9,989 bases of DNA, taken from Glaciecola sp038744645. GTDB lineage: Bacteria > Pseudomonadota > Gammaproteobacteria > Enterobacterales > Alteromonadaceae. Positions 6,751 through 9,989 of this stretch are shown piece after piece. The position numbers and the translations under genes are program-made. Numbering within the stretch: position 1 is the stretch's first letter; every line of letters begins with the position of its first letter. The notes under the pieces are model-generated. The model worked only from the letters and a program-made list of their open reading frames with translations. It did no database searches and had not been told where the DNA came from. The stretch is taken from NCBI GenBank assembly GCA_038744645.1, contig JBCDMA010000140.1, positions 1-9,989 on the forward strand. Reading direction: 5' to 3'.

Positions 6751-6754
6751 TGCG
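6736..6754. promoter_or_regulatory. Possible Fur box
   Basis: AAAAATCAATATCATTGCG matches 11 of 19 positions of the classical Fur consensus, with the right half (ATCATT) best conserved. It covers the proposed -10 box of a receptor gene, where an iron-responsive repressor would act. In AT-rich DNA an 11/19 match is only suggestive. Confidence 0.3.
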
Positions 6755-6813
6755 GCGCTGTTTGTTCTTTGTAATTATTTCATGGCAACTATGCCTAAGA
6801 GGGAATTGGTGAA

Positions 6814-8871
6814 ATGCAAATTCAGAAAAGACACATCTCGTTCGTCTCCGTATTTTTAATTTTGTTTACCTCTTCCACTGACGCTCAAACCCGCAGCGCT
6901 GATGAAATAGATGATCCTGACACAAATTCTGTCGAAGTTATTTCCGTCACCACCAATCGAGCGGAACAAGTATTAACTGACGTTAATGCAAGTGTCTCTG
7001 TGGTTACTGGTGATTTAATAGATCAAATCAATGCGCAACACATTCAGCAAGTCTTGGTCAATGTGCCGGGTACCTGGATCAGCAGAAACAATGGTCAAGA
7101 GCATTTGACGGCTATTCGGTCGCCCGTATTAACGGGGCCTGGAAGCTGTGGAGAGTTCCTGATGGCGCTCGATGGTATTTCTTTGCGTGCGCCTGGATTT
7201 TGTAACGTCAATCAGTTATTTGATGCAAATACCGAACAGGCGGGGCAAATTGAAGTGCTCAGAGGGCCTGCAAGCACACTTTATGGTACCAATGCCATGC
7301 ACGGCGTCATAAACATCATTTCACCCAATGCTCGAAGCGAAAACCAAAGCCAAATGCTTGAATTGACAGCTGGCAGCTACGATTTTTATAAACTTGAGAC
7401 AGACAACCATTGGCAGTTCGGCGACACCGATGCAAGGCTGCTAGCCAATGTGACAGACAATGGGGCTTATATATCCGAAAGTGGTTACGAACAGCAGAAA
7501 TTGACGCTTGTTTTTGAATCCATGATTGGCAACTGGCAAAACAAGACGGTGATCGATGCCGCCCACTTGAATCAAGAGACGGCCGGATTTGTTGAAGGAT
7601 TTGAAATCTTCAGAGACCAAGATGCGCGCCGTATCAATCCCAACCCAGAGGCGTTTAGAGATGCTGCCTCGTTGCGAGCATATAGTCGATTTGAGCGCGA
7701 CGACTGGTCAATTACACCCTATCTGCGTTGGAATGACATGACGTTTTTGCAGCATTTTCTACCCTGGCAAGCACTGGAGGAAAATGGTCATAAAAGTTTG
7801 GGTGTGCAGGTACAGAAAACCTTTGAAGGGTTGGGTGCAACGTGGGTGAGTGGTGTTGATATTGACTATACAGATGCGTTTTTAGAAGAAACCCAAGAAG
7901 CGCCCTTTTCTCCGACTATCCCTGCGGGCGATCACTATGATTACGATGTGAAATCACTGCAAATAGGAGGCTTCCTTCAAGGCGAATGGGATTGGGATGC
8001 TTGGCAGCTCACAGTTGGCGCGCGACTGGAACAAGTCCGATATGATTATGATAACAACCTAACAACGGGTACGCCTTGCGGCGACGAAGTCTCTGTTTGC
8101 CGGTTTTCTAGGCCTGAATCTCAATCCGTTGATTTTGAAAACGTTTCGCCGAGTGCTACTTTGGCCAATCAACTAAATGACAACAATCGCGTGTACTTCA
8201 AGTATTCTCAAGGCTTTCGTGCGCCTCAGGCAACCGAACTTTTTCGTTTACAAAACAATCAGTTAGTTGTCGATATTAACGAGGTCAGTATGGATGCTGT
8301 CGAACTTGGATGGTCCTATTTTTCAGATGGTTTGACCCTACAAGCGTCAATTTATGACATGAATAAAGAAGATGTCATTATTCGGGACACTGAACGTCAA
8401 GTCGTGATTGGTGGAGAAACGTCGCATCAAGGCGTTGAACTAAGTGCCCAATGGCGCGTTACCGAGCAGCTCGATTTGCAAGGTGCGTTGACATTTCAAC
8501 GGCATGAATATGAAAACGATATTCAAATATCAAGGCAGTCTATTGCAGGAAATAGAATTGATACAGCACCGGACAGAATGGCGAGCCTCAGGCTAAACTA
8601 TCAAGCGTCGGAGAAGGCCTCGGCGTTTTTCAGTTTTCAATATTTAGATGAGTACTACTTAAATCCTGAGAATACTGCTGAATACGATGGTCATGAATTG
8701 CTCGATGTCGGACTAAAGTACCGCTTTTCAGACGAACTCACTGTTCAAGCCACTATTTTTAATGCGCTAGACGAAGACTATGCTGAAAGAGCGGATTTTG
8801 CATTTGGTGAATACCGATATTTTATTGGCTTACCAAGGCGTGTATTTGTCAATTTACAGTACCTCTACTAG
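6814..8871 (+). CDS. TonB-dependent outer-membrane receptor
   Basis: This 685-aa receptor should import a scarce nutrient (commonly an iron chelate, cobalamin or similar) through the outer membrane using TonB energy. A signal peptide (about 1-24, FVSVFLILFTSSTDA, cut before Q25) leads to a possible TonB box, VEVISV (40-45). The plug domain (about 50-170) contains TDVNASVSVVTGDLI, QQVLVNVPGTWISRNNG, ALDGISLR and IEVLRGPASTLYGTNAMHGVINIIS. The barrel fills the rest, with FKYSQGFRAPQATELFRLQ near 465 and a C-terminal aromatic strand, VFVNLQYLY, as needed for BamA-dependent insertion. Four cysteines form two close pairs, C112/C130 in the plug and C422/C429 in a barrel loop. The gene appears complete, and GAGGG upstream may serve as the ribosome site. 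It seems monocistronic: the gene on the right is on the opposite strand. The ligand is not identifiable. Confidence 0.93.
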   Translation: MQIQKRHISFVSVFLILFTSSTDAQTRSADEIDDPDTNSVEVISVTTNRAEQVLTDVNASVSVVTGDLIDQINAQHIQQVLVNVPGTWISRNNGQEHLTAIRSPVLTGPGSCGEFLMALDGISLRAPGFCNVNQLFDANTEQAGQIEVLRGPASTLYGTNAMHGVINIISPNARSENQSQMLELTAGSYDFYKLETDNHWQFGDTDARLLANVTDNGAYISESGYEQQKLTLVFESMIGNWQNKTVIDAAHLNQETAGFVEGFEIFRDQDARRINPNPEAFRDAASLRAYSRFERDDWSITPYLRWNDMTFLQHFLPWQALEENGHKSLGVQVQKTFEGLGATWVSGVDIDYTDAFLEETQEAPFSPTIPAGDHYDYDVKSLQIGGFLQGEWDWDAWQLTVGARLEQVRYDYDNNLTTGTPCGDEVSVCRFSRPESQSVDFENVSPSATLANQLNDNNRVYFKYSQGFRAPQATELFRLQNNQLVVDINEVSMDAVELGWSYFSDGLTLQASIYDMNKEDVIIRDTERQVVIGGETSHQGVELSAQWRVTEQLDLQGALTFQRHEYENDIQISRQSIAGNRIDTAPDRMASLRLNYQASEKASAFFSFQYLDEYYLNPENTAEYDGHELLDVGLKYRFSDELTVQATIFNALDEDYAERADFAFGEYRYFIGLPRRVFVNLQYLY

Positions 8872-8872
8872 T

Positions 8873-8888
8873 GGCAATTTCTCTTGCC
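8873..8888. terminator. Small hairpin between convergent genes (weak terminator candidate)
   Basis: GGCAA (8873-8877) and TTGCC (8884-8888) form a 5-bp stem with a 6-nt loop, right after the receptor stop and 47 bp beyond the rhodanese stop. No T-run follows in either direction, so termination is doubtful. Confidence 0.2.
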
Positions 8889-8935
8889 CTAAAATAAGTG
8901 TGCAATCTTCTAATCGCAACTCTCGTATATTGATA

Positions 8936-9334
8936 TCAGGCATCAGATACTAGGGTGAAGCCTTCGTCCAACCAGCCAGTAACACCGCCAATCATCTTTT
9001 TGACGGGTCGTCCTAACTTGGCGAGTTTTATTGCTGCTTTTTCGGTTGCATTGCAATGCGGTCCCGCGCAGTAAACAACAAATACAGTGTCTTCAGGGTA
9101 TTTCTTAAGTGTTTCTGCATTTATCGTCGTATACGGGAAAAGCGTTGCGCCTTCGATGTATCCTTTTTTAGCGGTGTCTAGCCCTCTGACATCCAACAAC
9201 ACGAAGTCAAACAGGTCATTGTTCATAGCATAGTGGACATCCCAACAATCCGTCTCAAATTTCAATAATGATTGGAAATACACCAAAGCTTCATCGCTTG
9301 GAGCGGGCTTTGGTATTATGACTGAAGAATACAT
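8936..9334 (-). CDS. Single-domain rhodanese-like protein
   Basis: Rhodanese domains carry sulfur as a persulfide on a loop cysteine. The domain covers most of the protein: FDFVLLDVRGLDTAKKGYIEGATLFP, then the active loop VVYCAGPHCNATEKAA and the closing GRPVKKMIGGVTGWLDEGF. C91 (numbered from ATG 9340) is the expected catalytic residue, and the loop also has C96, so this is the CxGPxCN type rather than the classical CxxxxR. It has no signal peptide and is presumably cytoplasmic. Two in-frame ATGs exist: the one at 9340 directly abuts the Shine-Dalgarno AAAAGGA (9347-9341), while the one at 9334 has 6-nt spacing, so 9334 is chosen (132 aa). It diverges from an FtrA-type regulator, a common arrangement for this rhodanese group, suggesting control by that regulator. 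The physiological sulfur acceptor is unknown. Confidence 0.88.
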   Translation of the reverse strand: MYSSVIIPKPAPSDEALVYFQSLLKFETDCWDVHYAMNNDLFDFVLLDVRGLDTAKKGYIEGATLFPYTTINAETLKKYPEDTVFVVYCAGPHCNATEKAAIKLAKLGRPVKKMIGGVTGWLDEGFTLVSDA

Positions 9335-9380
9335 ATTCATTCCTTTTGTTCATCGTAATGCGTTTTCTTTCAGCACATTA

Positions 9381-9409
9381 TTGACGTGAAAAAGTGTTTT
9401 TAATATTGT
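9381..9409 (+). promoter_or_regulatory. Candidate ftrA promoter
   Basis: TTGACG (9381-9386) and TATTGT (9404-9409) are separated by 17 bp, giving a start near 9416 and a leader of about 46 nt before ATG 9462. It lies in the 121-127 bp region shared with the divergent rhodanese gene. Confidence 0.4.
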
Positions 9410-9419
9410 CTAAATAGAC
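9408..9419. promoter_or_regulatory. Inverted repeat GTCTA-AA-TAGAC, possible operator
   Basis: The 5-bp arms are perfect around a 2-bp centre and sit over the predicted transcription start of ftrA. A further TAGAC follows at 9436-9440. Its position would suit a repressor or autoregulator, but no binding protein can be named. Confidence 0.3.
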
Positions 9420-9461
9420 TACTATCGATAACATATAGACACATAGCCATAAAGCGAGCGA

Positions 9462-9989
9462 ATGATGCGAGTAATCATTTTAATTTTGGAACAGTTATCC
9501 TTATTCGAACTTGCTTGTGCTGTGGAATTGTTTGCACTTCCACGGGAGGAAATCGAAGGCTGGTATACAACCCGTATCGTTTCTCTAAGCGACACAGTGT
9601 TCGATGGGTTATGCAATACGCAGTTCACTTGTGAGCAGGTTCATGCGTTACAAGCCTGCGATTTACTGGTTATTCCTAGCTTTCCAGTAGCTACGAAAAC
9701 GGTAAACGAGAAAGTGAGAAAGGAGGTGCTAAATCATTACGATGCAGGTGGCAGGATCATTAGTTTTTGTTCTGGCTCATTCCTGCTTGCTGAGTTGGGG
9801 TTATTGCAAGGCCGAGTTGCCACGACACACTGGCGATATGCCGATGCGTTCAAAGCGCGGTTTCCGCATGTTGAGTACAAAGAAGACATTTTATACACCT
9901 ACGACGGCAAAGTCGGTTGCTCCGCCGGCAGCGCAGCGGGTATCGACCTTGGAATCGAAGTTATTCGTCAAGATTACGGTTATAAAATA
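9462..9989 (+). CDS. ftrA: FtrA/GlxA-type transcriptional regulator (DJ-1/PfpI domain), C-terminus outside window
   Basis: Proteins of this family join an N-terminal DJ-1/PfpI (class I amidotransferase-like) sensor domain to a C-terminal AraC-type DNA-binding domain, usually about 310-330 aa in all. Here 176 codons are open to the window end and only the sensor domain is visible: RVIILILEQLSLFELACAVELFALPR, then CDLLVIPSFP, the nucleophile-elbow segment ISFCSGSFLLAELGLLQGR (C103), ATTHWRYADAFKARFP and CSAGSAAGIDLGIEVIRQDYG. The last two are strong marks of the FtrA group. The domain usually senses a small molecule rather than acting as an amidase. Two adjacent ATGs (9462 and 9465) could start the protein, and the ribosome site (GCGAG) is weak. 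The AraC domain lies beyond the edge, so the full regulator is inferred. It diverges from the rhodanese gene, its likely target. Confidence 0.85.
   Translation, partial: MMRVIILILEQLSLFELACAVELFALPREEIEGWYTTRIVSLSDTVFDGLCNTQFTCEQVHALQACDLLVIPSFPVATKTVNEKVRKEVLNHYDAGGRIISFCSGSFLLAELGLLQGRVATTHWRYADAFKARFPHVEYKEDILYTYDGKVGCSAGSAAGIDLGIEVIRQDYGYKI

Larger units (their letters stand above)
6536..6813. other. 278-bp divergent intergenic region
   Basis: It separates the VOC lipoprotein gene (leftward) from the receptor gene (rightward) and must carry promoters for both. Only the rightward one can be suggested (6723-6750). No convincing leftward promoter, hairpin or small gene was found. Confidence 0.6.

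Noticed and set aside
9422..9628. 68-codon open frame on the minus strand
   Set aside because: It overlaps the well-supported ftrA coding sequence on the plus strand and encodes nothing recognisable.
1..9989. CRISPR array, insertion sequence, tRNA or phage genes
   Set aside because: No regularly spaced repeats, transposase motifs, tRNA-like cloverleaf or phage protein signatures were seen on either strand.

Overview
The window looks like a chromosomal segment of a marine-type gammaproteobacterium, most likely Alteromonadales-like. This is inferred from the E. coli-type long IlvC, the divergent ilvY-ilvC arrangement, the moderate GC content and the TonB-dependent receptor. No mobile element, CRISPR array, tRNA or rRNA was seen.

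Layout. (1) Positions 1-2133 hold ilvC (minus strand, C-terminus cut off by the window edge) and its LysR-type activator gene ilvY (plus strand). They diverge from a 123-bp region with a clear operator-like palindrome array. (2) Positions 2134-2479 are a gene-free region with a near-consensus sigma70 promoter. Behind it lies a leader of about 200 nt with a possible 19-codon leader ORF whose ribosome site can pair with sequence inside that ORF. (3) Positions 2480-4596 hold a tightly coupled two-gene unit: an enolase-superfamily (mandelate racemase subgroup) sugar-acid dehydratase-like enzyme, then an unrecognised 328-aa protein that vaguely resembles GT-B glycosyltransferases. (4) Convergent to it, positions 6535-4667 on the minus strand hold an exported VOC-fold lipoprotein gene followed without spacing by an NhaC-family Na+/H+ antiporter gene, ending in an intrinsic terminator. 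(5) Positions 6814-8871 hold a TonB-dependent outer-membrane receptor, with a possible Fur box on its promoter. (6) Positions 8936-9989 hold a rhodanese-like protein (minus) divergent from an FtrA/GlxA-type regulator (plus, cut off by the window end).

How the genes work together. IlvY is known to activate ilvC in response to acetohydroxyacid substrates, and the operator geometry here fits activation of ilvC and autorepression of ilvY. The dehydratase-like enzyme and its partner are translationally coupled (ATGA overlap), so they probably share a pathway, perhaps involving sugars or sugar acids; the substrate is not visible. The VOC lipoprotein and antiporter are co-transcribed by position, but a shared function is not obvious. 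Rhodanese and FtrA-type genes are often neighbours and probably form a regulated pair. The best candidate for something little described is the enolase-superfamily/unknown-protein pair with its structured leader; nothing proves it is a new system.
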